Of a stretch of 64,000 nucleotides of DNA, positions 55,926 to 64,000 are shown piece by piece. Under the pieces are notes generated by a model. It saw only the letters and a program-made list of their open reading frames with translations. It did no database searches and was not told the origin of the DNA. A program made the position numbers and the translations under genes. The number at the start of each line of letters is the position of its first letter. The stretch's first letter is position 1. The DNA is from an uncultured Gilliamella sp. (GTDB taxonomy: Bacteria > Pseudomonadota > Gammaproteobacteria > Enterobacterales > Orbaceae), in the NCBI GenBank assembly GCA_946481345.1, contig CAMLMY010000009.1:1-64000 (forward strand), given 5' to 3'.

Positions 55926-56930
55926 TCATAACTTATCTATCATAAACTGGTAACAAATTTGATGATGATAAGTTTGATTCGGTTCTAAAAAACAGCTAGG
56001 TTGTGGCCAATCGGGATGATTTGGACTATCTGGTAGAAACTGCGCTTCTAACGCGATACCCGCAAAATTATGATATTCACCATTATGCCTATTCGGCGTA
56101 TGTTGTAAAAAGTTACCCGTATAGATTTGTAGTGCAGGTAGGGTTGTGGCCACATTCATCTTCACTTTCTTATCGGCAGATATTAAATGAGCAGCAATAG
56201 GTTGTGATTTATCTAATAAATAAGCATGATCATAACCACTCGTGATTTGCCTTTCTGGGCTTTGAAGTAATTTATCAGAGATCAGCCTTGGTATTCGTAA
56301 ATCCATATCGTTATGGCTAACGCTAACTAAATCACTGTTTGGGATACCGTCGCGATCGACGGGTAAATAAAAGTCAGCATTCACTTGCAAGGTATGATTA
56401 AGGATATCTTTGCTAGTTTCTCCATCCAAATTAAAATAAGCATGATTGGTTAGATTGACTGGGGTTGTTTTGGTCGTGATAGCATTAAAAGAGATAATAA
56501 CTTGATTGTCATCAGTGAGTTTATAGGTTACTTCGACCTTGATCTCACCAGGGAACCCTTGATCTCCATCTGGTGAAATCAATGCAAAGGTGACCTGCTT
56601 GTCAGCTTGAGATTGGATGTGCCACAGTTGTTTATCAAACCCTAATTTGCCACCATGCAGTTGGTTTACTCCTTGATTGGCAGTCAGTGAGTAGCTTTTT
56701 TCGTTGACCTTGATGGTCGCGTTTGCAATTCGGTTAGCATATCGCCCAATGGTCGCGCCTAGATAGGCATCTTGCTGTGCATATTGTTCAAAAGTTTTAC
56801 AACCAAGTAAGACTTCTCGATTTTGTCCTGCAACGGGTAGTTCACATGAAAGCCAAGTTGCTCCCCAGTTTGAGAGTTTAATGCTCATACCCTGTTTATT
56901 TGAAAGTGTAATAATCTGTTTTATAGGCAT
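55926..56930 (-). CDS. galM: Aldose 1-epimerase (galactose mutarotase) GalM
   Basis: 334 residues. '[15 protein letters not shown]' near the N terminus, '[10 protein letters not shown]', the catalytic His in '[13 protein letters not shown]' and Glu in '[16 protein letters not shown]' are the GalM set. It interconverts alpha and beta galactose ahead of GalK. It overlaps the galK stop by 10 bp, so translation is coupled. Last gene of lacY-galETKM. Confidence 0.94.
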   Translation of the reverse strand: MPIKQIITLSNKQGMSIKLSNWGATWLSCELPVAGQNREVLLGCKTFEQYAQQDAYLGATIGRYANRIANATIKVNEKSYSLTANQGVNQLHGGKLGFDKQLWHIQSQADKQVTFALISPDGDQGFPGEIKVEVTYKLTDDNQVIISFNAITTKTTPVNLTNHAYFNLDGETSKDILNHTLQVNADFYLPVDRDGIPNSDLVSVSHNDMDLRIPRLISDKLLQSPERQITSGYDHAYLLDKSQPIAAHLISADKKVKMNVATTLPALQIYTGNFLQHTPNRHNGEYHNFAGIALEAQFLPDSPNHPDWPQPSCFLEPNQTYHHQICYQFMIDKL

Positions 56931-58078
56931 AAAGCGTGCACTCCTTTGCTTGGTTTGCAGATATAAAAATCTTCTTTGATACCAAATTTTTTAAAATAAT
57001 TATCATTAACCACTGCTTTGATATCATCAACTTTATTTTTGGGTACGAGTGCGACAACACAACCGCCAAAACCACCACCTGTCATGCGTACGCCACCTTG
57101 ATCGCCAAGTTTATTGTGAATTATCTCAACCAGATAATCAATGGCAGGCACAGTGATTTCAAAATCATCACGCATAGAGTTATGGCTTTGCGCCATAAGA
57201 TTTGATAAAGATGTATAGTCGCTGTTTGCCAACGCTGAAGCGGCTTTTAAGGTACGTTCATTTTCAGTGATTATGTGACGAGCGCGTTTAAAAACGATAG
57301 GATCAAGCTTACTTTCAATTTGTTTCAATTCATCTAACGTTACATCGCGTAATGCTTTTACCCCAAGAGCTTTAGCTGCTGCTTCGCATTGTTGGCGACG
57401 ACTATTGTATTCGCTATCGACTAAACCACGTTTGATATTTGAGTTAATAATTACTACTGCAAACTCTTCAGGTATTGAAACAGGGAATGCTTCTAACGAT
57501 CGGCAATCAATCAATAAGGCATGTTGTGTTTGTCCAAGTGCGGAGATGAGTTGATCCATAATACCGCAATTACAACCAACAAATTGATTTTCAGCCTCTT
57601 GACCAATCAAAGCTAATTGGGTGCCATCTAATGGCAAATCATATAAAACTTGGAACATTTTAGCTACGGCAACTTCAAGGGATGCTGATGAGCTTAATCC
57701 CGCACCTTGTGGTACATCACCACTAATGGCGAGATCAACGCCATGAATATTATCAGTATGTTTTTTTAGATGTTTGACTACGCCGCGTACATAATTGGCC
57801 CATTGGTATTTTGGATGTTTTTCAATGGGAAAATCCAATGAAAATTCATCTTGCTCATTATTATAGTCAACCGCAATGACCCGAATCAGATTATCTGAAC
57901 GTTTATGGCAGCTAATTACTGTTTGATAATTAATAGCGCAAGGTAGTACAAATCCATCATTATAATCTGTATGTTCCCCGATTAAATTTACGCGGCCAGG
58001 CGCTTGTATCAACGTATCTGGTTTATAGCCAAATTTAGTTTCAAATGCTTGCGAAGTTTTATTAATTAATTCTTTCAT
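56921..58078 (-). CDS. galK: Galactokinase GalK
   Basis: 385 residues of the GHMP family: '[20 protein letters not shown]', '[18 protein letters not shown]' for ATP, the catalytic Asp in '[11 protein letters not shown]', and '[15 protein letters not shown]'. It phosphorylates galactose at C1. Its ATG follows the galT stop with no gap (TAGATG). Confidence 0.97.
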   Translation of the reverse strand: MKELINKTSQAFETKFGYKPDTLIQAPGRVNLIGEHTDYNDGFVLPCAINYQTVISCHKRSDNLIRVIAVDYNNEQDEFSLDFPIEKHPKYQWANYVRGVVKHLKKHTDNIHGVDLAISGDVPQGAGLSSSASLEVAVAKMFQVLYDLPLDGTQLALIGQEAENQFVGCNCGIMDQLISALGQTQHALLIDCRSLEAFPVSIPEEFAVVIINSNIKRGLVDSEYNSRRQQCEAAAKALGVKALRDVTLDELKQIESKLDPIVFKRARHIITENERTLKAASALANSDYTSLSNLMAQSHNSMRDDFEITVPAIDYLVEIIHNKLGDQGGVRMTGGGFGGCVVALVPKNKVDDIKAVVNDNYFKKFGIKEDFYICKPSKGVHALCL

Positions 58079-59128
58079 CTATTTATCCTTTATATCTTTA
58101 TAATGAACATCACTTACATTACGCAGTCTTTCGGCTGCCTGTTCTGGCGTTAAATCTCGTTGTACTTCGGCTAGCATTTCGTAACCGACCATAAATTTTT
58201 TGACTGTCGCTGAACGTAACAAAGGGGGATAAAAGTGAGCATGTACTTGCCAATAGTCATTTTTATTTTCCATAAATGGTGCGCCATGCCAACCCATTGA
58301 ATAAGGAAAAGAGCAGCGAAATAAATTATCGTAACGACTGGTTAATTTTTTGAGTGCAATCGCTAAATCACTTTGTTGATCGCTTGTTAACAGGGTTAAT
58401 TGTGGAATATGTGTTTTGGGTAACAGAAGTGTTTCAAATGGCCAGATTGCCCAAAAAGGAACCACCGCCAACCAATATTGAGTTTCAACGACAATTCGCT
58501 CACGATTTATGAGTTCTTTTTCAACATAATCAATTAATAAATTACGTTGATATTTTTCATAATAATTGCGCATATTGAGATCTTCGCGCACAATTTCGTT
58601 GGGTAAAAAACTATTTGCCCAAATTTGTCCATGCGGGTGAGGGTTAGAACACCCCATTACTGAACCTTTATTTTCGAACACTTGTACCCAAGGATATTTT
58701 TTACTTAATTCCTGTTGTTGAGTGATCCATGTTTTAATCACTCTTTCAATGGCAGATAAATCCAGTTCTGGCAAAGTTTTACTGTGATCTGGTGAAAAGC
58801 AGATAACACGGCTGGTGCCTTTAGCGCTTTGCATTTGAAACAGTGGATCATCGTTAACTGGTGAATTTGGCGTATCTTCCATTAACGCAGCAAAATCATT
58901 GGTAAATACAAATGTCCCTTTATAATCGGGATTGATATCACCCGTGACTCGCTGGTTACCTGCACACAAAAAACAAGTTGGATCGTGACTTGGTTTTTGC
59001 TCCTCATTTATCTCTTCTTGTTGTCCTTGCCAAGGGCGTTTTGCTCTATGTGGTGAAACAAGTACCCATTGATTGGTCAATGGATTATAACGACGATGAG
59101 GATGATCAACTGGGTTAAAAATATCCAT
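58079..59128 (-). CDS. galT: Galactose-1-phosphate uridylyltransferase GalT
   Basis: 349 residues (E. coli 348). The HIT-family catalytic '[14 protein letters not shown]' is present, with metal ligands in '[11 protein letters not shown]' and '[14 protein letters not shown]'. Start at ATG 59128 with GAGG six bases upstream; an upstream in-frame TTG is unlikely. It exchanges UMP between UDP-glucose and galactose-1-phosphate. Confidence 0.97.
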   Translation of the reverse strand: MDIFNPVDHPHRRYNPLTNQWVLVSPHRAKRPWQGQQEEINEEQKPSHDPTCFLCAGNQRVTGDINPDYKGTFVFTNDFAALMEDTPNSPVNDDPLFQMQSAKGTSRVICFSPDHSKTLPELDLSAIERVIKTWITQQQELSKKYPWVQVFENKGSVMGCSNPHPHGQIWANSFLPNEIVREDLNMRNYYEKYQRNLLIDYVEKELINRERIVVETQYWLAVVPFWAIWPFETLLLPKTHIPQLTLLTSDQQSDLAIALKKLTSRYDNLFRCSFPYSMGWHGAPFMENKNDYWQVHAHFYPPLLRSATVKKFMVGYEMLAEVQRDLTPEQAAERLRNVSDVHYKDIKDK

Positions 59129-59178
59129 TTTTTGCCTCTTCAATTATGATTTTGCTGCTATTATTCTCAAACTATAAT

Positions 59179-60195
59179 TCAATCAGGATAACCTTGTGGA
59201 TTATTAGATTGCCAATTCCATGAATCTTTTACCATATCATCAAGCGTGAGTTTGGTTTTCCAACCTAATATTTGCTCGGCTTTGTTAGCATCGGCCCAGA
59301 AAGCGGGTAAATCACCTGCTCGGCGTGGTGCAAAATGCCAATTAAGTGGTTTACCAGAGGCTTTTTCAAAAGCTTTAATAACTTGTAAAACACTGTAGCC
59401 AACACCAGAACCTAAATTATAAATATTAATTCCAGCTTTATTTTGATCAGCTTTTAGAGCGGCAATGTGTCCGTCAGCCAAATCTACAACGTGAATAAAA
59501 TCACGTACACAAGTGCCATCTTCTGTTGGATAATCATTACCAAATACAGCGAGTGACTCTCGTTTACCCACTGCAACTTGAGTAATATAGGGCATCAGAT
59601 TATTTGGAATGCCTAAAGGATCTTCACCCATTAAACCACTAGGATGAGCACCAACAGGGTTAAAATAGCGTAGCAGTGTTAGTGACCAATCAGGTTCGGC
59701 AACGGCTAAATCCATCATACATTGTTCTACCATAAGTTTACTTTTACCATATGGACTAGTAGGTAATCCTTGCGGTAACGTTTCAACATAAGGAACAGGT
59801 GCTAATTCACCGTAGACGGTGGCTGAAGAACTGAATACCAATTGTTTCACGCCAGCATCACGCATCGCTTTCATTAAAACAATGCTGCCATACACATTAT
59901 TTTCATAATATTCAAGTGGTTTGTATACCGATTCACCAACAGCTTTTAAACCAGCAAAATGAATAACGGCTTTGATGTCATGTTCTTTAAAAATTGTGGC
60001 TAATAATTTTGCATCACATACATCTCCTTGGTAAAAGACAACAGGCTTCCCTGTGATCGTTTGTATTCTCTCTAATACTGATGCTTTACTATTGAATAAA
60101 TTGTCAATAATAATTGGTGTATAGCCTGATTGAATTAGTTGGACACAAGTATGGCTACCTATATATCCACAACCACCCGTTACTAATATTTTCAT
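59179..60195 (-). CDS. galE: UDP-glucose 4-epimerase GalE
   Basis: 338 residues of the extended SDR type: NAD loop 'VTGGCGYIGSHTCVQL', Ser in 'VFSSSATVYGE', catalytic Tyr-Lys in 'SPYGKSKLMVEQ', and 'RRAGDLPAFWADANKA'. It regenerates UDP-glucose for GalT. It follows lacY by 43 bp. Confidence 0.97.
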   Translation of the reverse strand: MKILVTGGCGYIGSHTCVQLIQSGYTPIIIDNLFNSKASVLERIQTITGKPVVFYQGDVCDAKLLATIFKEHDIKAVIHFAGLKAVGESVYKPLEYYENNVYGSIVLMKAMRDAGVKQLVFSSSATVYGELAPVPYVETLPQGLPTSPYGKSKLMVEQCMMDLAVAEPDWSLTLLRYFNPVGAHPSGLMGEDPLGIPNNLMPYITQVAVGKRESLAVFGNDYPTEDGTCVRDFIHVVDLADGHIAALKADQNKAGINIYNLGSGVGYSVLQVIKAFEKASGKPLNWHFAPRRAGDLPAFWADANKAEQILGWKTKLTLDDMVKDSWNWQSNNPQGYPD

Positions 60196-60238
60196 CTAAA
60201 TACCTTAATTTATGCTAATTATGTTTAGTGAATCTAGA

Positions 60239-61513
60239 TTAATTACTTGATTCTTGTTTTTTTGTATATTTAAAAACATCCCATGGTCCACGTCCTGATA
60301 ACGTGAAAGACGAAATCAGTGTAAAACTAAATGCGATGAAGCCAAGGACTAAATAAGCTCCTTCAAAACCAATTTTAACATACATCAAACCCGCAAACGT
60401 AGACATAAACATGATAGATAATTGTTTTGCAAAACAAAATGCAATTAAGTAAACGGTTGCTGATAAGCGGATAGGAAAGTGCTTAGTTATATATTTAAAG
60501 GCGCCAACAAGTAATAATGGTGCTTCAAACATGTGTAATGTTTTTAATATTATTACTTCAACTGCGGTGCTAGCAAACGCTGAGCCAGTTATGCGAATTG
60601 ACATGATTATACCCGCAATCAATAAGGTATTTTTACTGCCGATTTTCATTACAATTATTGGTGCAAAAAACATTACCGTAGCATTTAAAAATTCACCAAG
60701 TGTTGTGACATAACCAAATGCCTCACGACCAACTTGTTCACTAGAAAAGAACGAGGTAAAAAAGTTAGCAAACTGTTGGTCAAACACATCATAAGTACAT
60801 GCCACACCAACGATATAAAGCATAAAGAACCATGTTTTACGCATGCTGAGTAAATCTAAAGCTTGTTTTATATTAAAAGGTTCAGGTTTATTTAATCCCA
60901 TTTGCTCGACAACATCCGTTGTTGAAGTTCTTGCTGGATCAGCGATCTTGACTAAAACTAGAAGAATCAGGGCAAATCCAGAGCATAACCAATAAACAGC
61001 ATTGACGTTTTTTGATATCATAATCCCAACAAATGAAGCACAAATTGCCCATCCAAAACAACCAAACATACGACTGCGACCAAATTCAAAACCGCTACGA
61101 CGACTGATTTTTTCAACTAAAGCTTCTATAGATGGAGCCCCTCCACTAAATACCATGCCTAGATAAAATCCACCCACAATTGCGCCTAGTGTGACATTAA
61201 ATTTGAGTAGGGGGCCAAATACGAAAATGAAGAATGGTCCAAACAATACTAATAGCAGGGTAATAATCCAAAGAAGATGCTTTTTTAATCCCAATTTATC
61301 TGAAATCAAGCCAAAAATAGGTTGGAAAACTAACGCAAATAGCGAAATAAATGAAAAAACGTATCCTGTACTTGCTTGGTCTAGTCCAATCATTTTTAAC
61401 CAAACTGGAAAAAATGGGACATAGGCTCCCATAATAAAAAAGTAAAGGAAAAAGTAGAGGCTAAACACCCAATAATTCTTATTATGCAGTGATGACGTAA
61501 TGTTTTGATTCAT
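60239..61513 (-). CDS. lacY: Lactose/galactoside:H+ symporter LacY
   Basis: 424 residues, collinear with E. coli LacY (417). All functionally key residues can be seen: Glu126 in '[15 protein letters not shown]', Arg144 in '[11 protein letters not shown]', Glu269 in '[13 protein letters not shown]', Arg302 in 'MSIRITGS', and His322 and Glu325 in '[10 protein letters not shown]'. It imports beta- or alpha-galactosides with protons. First gene of the gal operon, ATG with AAAGGAAG upstream. No lacZ or melA is in the window. Confidence 0.95.
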   Translation of the reverse strand: MNQNITSSLHNKNYWVFSLYFFLYFFIMGAYVPFFPVWLKMIGLDQASTGYVFSFISLFALVFQPIFGLISDKLGLKKHLLWIITLLLVLFGPFFIFVFGPLLKFNVTLGAIVGGFYLGMVFSGGAPSIEALVEKISRRSGFEFGRSRMFGCFGWAICASFVGIMISKNVNAVYWLCSGFALILLVLVKIADPARTSTTDVVEQMGLNKPEPFNIKQALDLLSMRKTWFFMLYIVGVACTYDVFDQQFANFFTSFFSSEQVGREAFGYVTTLGEFLNATVMFFAPIIVMKIGSKNTLLIAGIIMSIRITGSAFASTAVEVIILKTLHMFEAPLLLVGAFKYITKHFPIRLSATVYLIAFCFAKQLSIMFMSTFAGLMYVKIGFEGAYLVLGFIAFSFTLISSFTLSGRGPWDVFKYTKKQESSN

Positions 61514-61555
61514 GATGAACTTCCTTTGTTGAGCTTTAAATGATTTGCATCATTT

Positions 61556-61571
61556 AGAAATCGTTTACACT
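61556..61571 (-). promoter_or_regulatory. GalR/LacI-type operator 1
   Basis: Reads AGTGTAAACGATTTCT on the minus strand, close to the E. coli GalR consensus GTGTAAACGATTCCAC. It lies 43 bp before the lacY start. Confidence 0.7.
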
Positions 61572-61631
61572 TTTATTTATCTAAAAATTTATTGGTTTAA
61601 ATTAATACTATCACTTTAAATATCCCAAAAA

Positions 61632-61647
61632 AGTGATCTAGTTAACA
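61632..61647. promoter_or_regulatory. Candidate CRP site upstream of lacY
   Basis: AGTGA-N6-TAACA, eight of ten half-site positions matching TGTGA-N6-TCACA. It lies about 120 bp before lacY, between GalR-type operators 1 and 2. Confidence 0.45.
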
Positions 61648-61651
61648 TTTT

Positions 61652-61667
61652 ATGAAATCGATTACAT
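61652..61667 (-). promoter_or_regulatory. GalR/LacI-type operator 2
   Basis: Minus strand ATGTAATCGATTTCAT, sharing TGTAAWCGRTTTC with operators 1 and 3. It is 96 bp from operator 1. Confidence 0.65.
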
Positions 61668-61684
61668 TTGATATTTTTCTATTA

Positions 61685-61724
61685 TTTGTCAAAAAGTTTC
61701 AGGTTACACTAACGTTTCAGTATA
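61685..61724 (+). repeat. Dispersed repeat, copy 3
   Basis: Matches copies 1 and 2 in both arms (GTCAAAAAGTTTCAGGT and ACGTTTCAGTATA) with identical spacing, but its 7-base centre is TACACTA instead of AATGCAT. It lies between GalR-type operators 2 and 3 upstream of lacY. Confidence 0.88.
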
Positions 61725-62393
61725 TTTTTATTTTATTTTTATTATTGTTTACGATAATAATAATCAAGACAGTAGGGATTTAATCAATAATTGCGCGAAT
61801 CGAATAAATTTTTTAATTCTTTCGCATTTGGATTTGCACTAAAGAAAAGTAATTTATGAAACCGATTACAGCTGCTTGGCAGCAAAGGTATTTAATGGAT
61901 TATCATTTATTAGATTGATTGCTAACTTCTTTATGGGAAGATTAAAAATAGCGATTAAAAATGAAATTAAAAATGAAATTAAAATCGTTGTGATATGGCT
62001 ATACCCAATTTACTATTGTACTTGTGATAGATTAATAATCTGATTCAACTAAATCGATGGACTTTTTCATCCTAATGACCAATAAATTTTTTTCTTAGTA
62101 TTGTATTGAATCATAGTAAAAGCTAATTTTTTATTTGTGTCTATTTTATCTCATTTTTAAAAATAAACAGTTTTCAGTAAATATGCTGTGCATATTCTGT
62201 CCAAGTATGTTTTTGGGATTGGCTTATTGTTAGAAATCTTTTATTGGGGTATTTGGTTGGGTATTTTAACTTAATTATTGAAAAAAGTTAGAAGAGTAGG
62301 TGATTATATCTGCGGGTATTCACTCAGAAAAAAGAGCAAGTTTTCCACCGATGAGTGTCGATGGAAACTATTTCTTATAGAAAAACTAAATGA
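61725..62393. other. Long AT-rich region between lacY control region and the phosphatase gene
   Basis: It contains operator 3 (61856-61871). A 28-codon frame from GTG 62188 to 62274 encodes a hydrophobic peptide ('YVFGIGLLLEIFYWGIWLG'), which may be a small membrane peptide or the relic of a transporter. Nothing else gene-like. Confidence 0.35.
61856..61871 (-). promoter_or_regulatory. GalR/LacI-type operator 3
   Basis: Minus strand CTGTAATCGGTTTCAT, the third match to TGTAAWCGRTTTC. It is 204 bp from operator 2; distant operator copies are compatible with looping repression. Confidence 0.6.
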
Positions 62394-63554
62394 CTACTCA
62401 TTCTTGTCCAAACGTTTTGCAAAATCTGCCCAATCATAATAACCATCACTATTGACAGAAGCATTTTCCAACTGTAATTGATAATGTTGTGGTGGATTAT
62501 TGATATCGATTGCCTGTCCGGTATAAAGTTGTTCAAAACTTTGATATACGTATTCGGCTTTAAAAAAGTATTTGCCAGATGATATATGGCGATAACGTTG
62601 GAAGATAACCATTCCTCCGATTGGGGTATTTTCACATTGGTTTGGTAGTTGGTATGGTGCAAAATCTAAAGCACCAAGTAATGCTGCAATGGTACTATCG
62701 TGACCAACAAGTAAATTTACCTTATGCTGTTTATTATGCAGTAAATCATCGATTTTATTGATTAATAGTTTACTAATATGTTGAGCAATGGTTTTGGTGT
62801 GAAATACTAAATCAATATAGTGGTTACGAATTTGTATTATTTGTTGCCATTGTTCTTGGCTGGTGATTTTGCCCCACGCAATCTGATCTTTTGGAAATGC
62901 AGAATAATATTGTAATAAGAAAGCATCAACAGCACAAATTCCGATAGCTAATGGGCCATGTAATTCAGGTTCTTCATTTTTCTTAAAATAGAGTTCATAA
63001 GGGATATCAGCAAAATCACATTGATATTGAGCATATAATTGTGAATGCGGATACTCCAATATATCTGAAACCATTTGATAAGCAGGCGCTAAATTTTTAA
63101 AAATTGCCCCAGCTTTATCAGCCTCTTCAATATCGTTTAATACAGCTTGTTTTATTTCTGGCGAATCATCTTGCACACTTGGATCAAAAATCGGATCCAT
63201 TTTTTCAATGGTATATTTGTGATGGATAGGAATATCATAACCCGCAAAAGCGCCATTAACCAAAAATTGGGCTGTTGCTACCGTTCTTTGAAGGCTGTTA
63301 GCATAAACATAGATATCTGGATTTTCTGGTTCAATATTAATATTTTTTTGTTCAAGCCATTGTGATAGATAGTGTCCAAAGAAAGCTTCTAATACACCAC
63401 CCCGTGTCGTTAAATAACCATAAGCATGATCCCAGCTAGGCCATTTTAATGGACTGGACTTTTCTAAAAATGCTAGTGTGTTTTGTAACGGAGTGCGGAT
63501 ACCGTGACGACTTAATATAACGACTTTGTCTAATTGGTATTGATTGTTGTTCAT
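62394..63554 (-). CDS. Histidine acid phosphatase (Agp/AppA-like) without a signal peptide
   Basis: 386 residues of the branch-2 histidine phosphatase superfamily. The nucleophile motif 'SRHGIRTP' has His17, and the proton donor is in 'LLVGHDSTIAALLGAL'. Relatives Agp and AppA hydrolyse glucose-1-phosphate or phytate in the periplasm. Here the motif begins at residue 15 with no hydrophobic leader, so the enzyme seems cytoplasmic unless it is secreted by another route. Its ATG overlaps the nfsA stop (ATGA), so it is coupled to nfsA. Confidence 0.85.
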   Translation of the reverse strand: MNNNQYQLDKVVILSRHGIRTPLQNTLAFLEKSSPLKWPSWDHAYGYLTTRGGVLEAFFGHYLSQWLEQKNINIEPENPDIYVYANSLQRTVATAQFLVNGAFAGYDIPIHHKYTIEKMDPIFDPSVQDDSPEIKQAVLNDIEEADKAGAIFKNLAPAYQMVSDILEYPHSQLYAQYQCDFADIPYELYFKKNEEPELHGPLAIGICAVDAFLLQYYSAFPKDQIAWGKITSQEQWQQIIQIRNHYIDLVFHTKTIAQHISKLLINKIDDLLHNKQHKVNLLVGHDSTIAALLGALDFAPYQLPNQCENTPIGGMVIFQRYRHISSGKYFFKAEYVYQSFEQLYTGQAIDINNPPQHYQLQLENASVNSDGYYDWADFAKRLDKNE

Positions 63555-64000
63555 TTAGTTATCCATCCTTGTTTATGCAAATAATTTAAAATGAAATCTC
63601 GTTGCCCTTTGATAATTGTTTCTGCAATTTTATCACTCCAACCATTCGTTTTTTGATTAGTCAGTCGATGACCATAGTATTGACGCATCTGAGTATCATA
63701 TTGTGCTAATAATTGATGATTGATTGGTTGATAGTGATTTTCAAAGAAAACTAATTCTTTCGGTAATCTTGGTTTTATATCTGGATTTTGGTCAGGATAA
63801 CCAATACAAAGCCCAAAAAGCGGAAGAACATATTTAGGTAAGGCAAGTAATTGTGTTACTTTCTCAATATTGTTGCGTAATCCACCAATATAAACCGTAC
63901 CTAAACCTAATGATTCTGCCGCAATAACGGTATTTTGTGCCATAAAAGCCGTATCAATGCAACCCACTAAAAGTTGTTCTGCTTTTTCAAGAGGAATAGT
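63551..64000 (-). CDS. nfsA: Oxygen-insensitive NADPH nitroreductase NfsA, C-terminal part (runs off right edge)
   Basis: About 149 C-terminal residues are visible. 'QLLVGCIDTAFMAQNTVIAA' region in parts ('GCIDTAFMAQNTVIAAESLG'), 'GTVYIGGLRNNIEKVTQLL', 'LPLFGLCIGYPDQNPDIKPR' and the terminal 'LNYLHKQGW' match E. coli NfsA closely. It is a flavin (FMN) enzyme reducing nitroaromatics and quinones with NADPH. It is upstream of, and coupled to, the phosphatase gene. The N-terminal FMN-binding part lies beyond the window. Confidence 0.93.
   Translation of the reverse strand, partial: TIPLEKAEQLLVGCIDTAFMAQNTVIAAESLGLGTVYIGGLRNNIEKVTQLLALPKYVLPLFGLCIGYPDQNPDIKPRLPKELVFFENHYQPINHQLLAQYDTQMRQYYGHRLTNQKTNGWSDKIAETIIKGQRDFILNYLHKQGWITK

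Noticed and set aside
61685-61724. The dispersed repeat as a dif or attachment site
   Set aside because: The arms are direct GTTTCAG repeats, not the inverted arms expected for tyrosine-recombinase core sites, and the sequence does not resemble dif.

Overview
The window is AT-rich, densely coding DNA from a gammaproteobacterium. The protein set (GlnD, class Ia NrdAB, LolA, RarA, SmpB-RatA-RatB, Zur, SecM-SecA, RelA-RlmD-CoaD, LacY-Gal, ExuR/ExuT/UxaCBA) resembles Enterobacterales homologues, but gene order differs and composition is much more AT-rich. Together with pectin and oligosaccharide sugar loci this fits an insect-gut Orbaceae such as Gilliamella. That assignment is inference. No rRNA, tRNA, CRISPR array, phage or transposase was recognised. 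Both ends cut genes: a VirJ-like protein on the left and NfsA on the right.

Layout. 1-3269: mprF and a virJ-like gene (lysyl-phosphatidylglycerol synthesis and probable turnover). 3643-8098: HD hydrolase, AEC transporter, glnD. 8352-12080: nrdA-nrdB with a terminator and two NrdR boxes 31 bp apart. 12268-15885: two tandem secreted SinI-like paralogues. 16457-18566: rarA and lolA, divergent. 19127-27410: hexuronate/pectin locus (exuR, divergent exuT-uxaC-uxaB-uxaA, and a signal-less GH28). 27952-31393: CscB-like permease, GH172-type hydrolase and LacI regulator. 31432-35012: smpB, ratA-ratB, zur with two half-size DMT proteins, a DUF4177 gene between perfect 45-bp inverted repeats, and mutT. 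35130-38288: secM-secA. 38466-45893: a nine-gene PTS operon with a divergent DeoR regulator. 46069-48125: multicopper oxidase and a Cys-rich membrane protein. 48843-54562: glycosyltransferase-folA facing relA, rlmD, coaD. 54727-55791: alpha/beta-hydrolase lacking its nucleophile serine. 55926-61513: lacY-galETKM operon. 62394-64000: histidine phosphatase and nfsA.

How the parts work together. Several units are self-contained carbohydrate modules, each a transporter with its catabolic enzymes and a local regulator or operator. ExuT imports hexuronates, which UxaC, UxaB and UxaA take to 2-keto-3-deoxygluconate. The GH172 locus probably imports and hydrolyses a fructose- or arabinofuranose-containing saccharide. 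The PTS operon encodes two EIIB/EIIC pairs, one EIIA, an RpiB/LacAB-type isomerase, an Rpe/AlsE-type epimerase, an SDR dehydrogenase and a 6-phospho-3-hexuloisomerase, so its substrate pathway is not a textbook one. LacY feeds the Leloir enzymes, but no beta-galactosidase is present. A near-perfect CRP site lies before the PTS operon and weaker ones before exuT and lacY.

The most notable observations are a shortened SecM that keeps GIRAGP but has lost the Phe and Trp-Ile of the arrest motif, the PTS operon, the 45-bp repeat family with a variable 7-bp centre, and the CscB/GH172/LacI mini-locus. Two intergenic stretches hold what look like decayed gene remnants.
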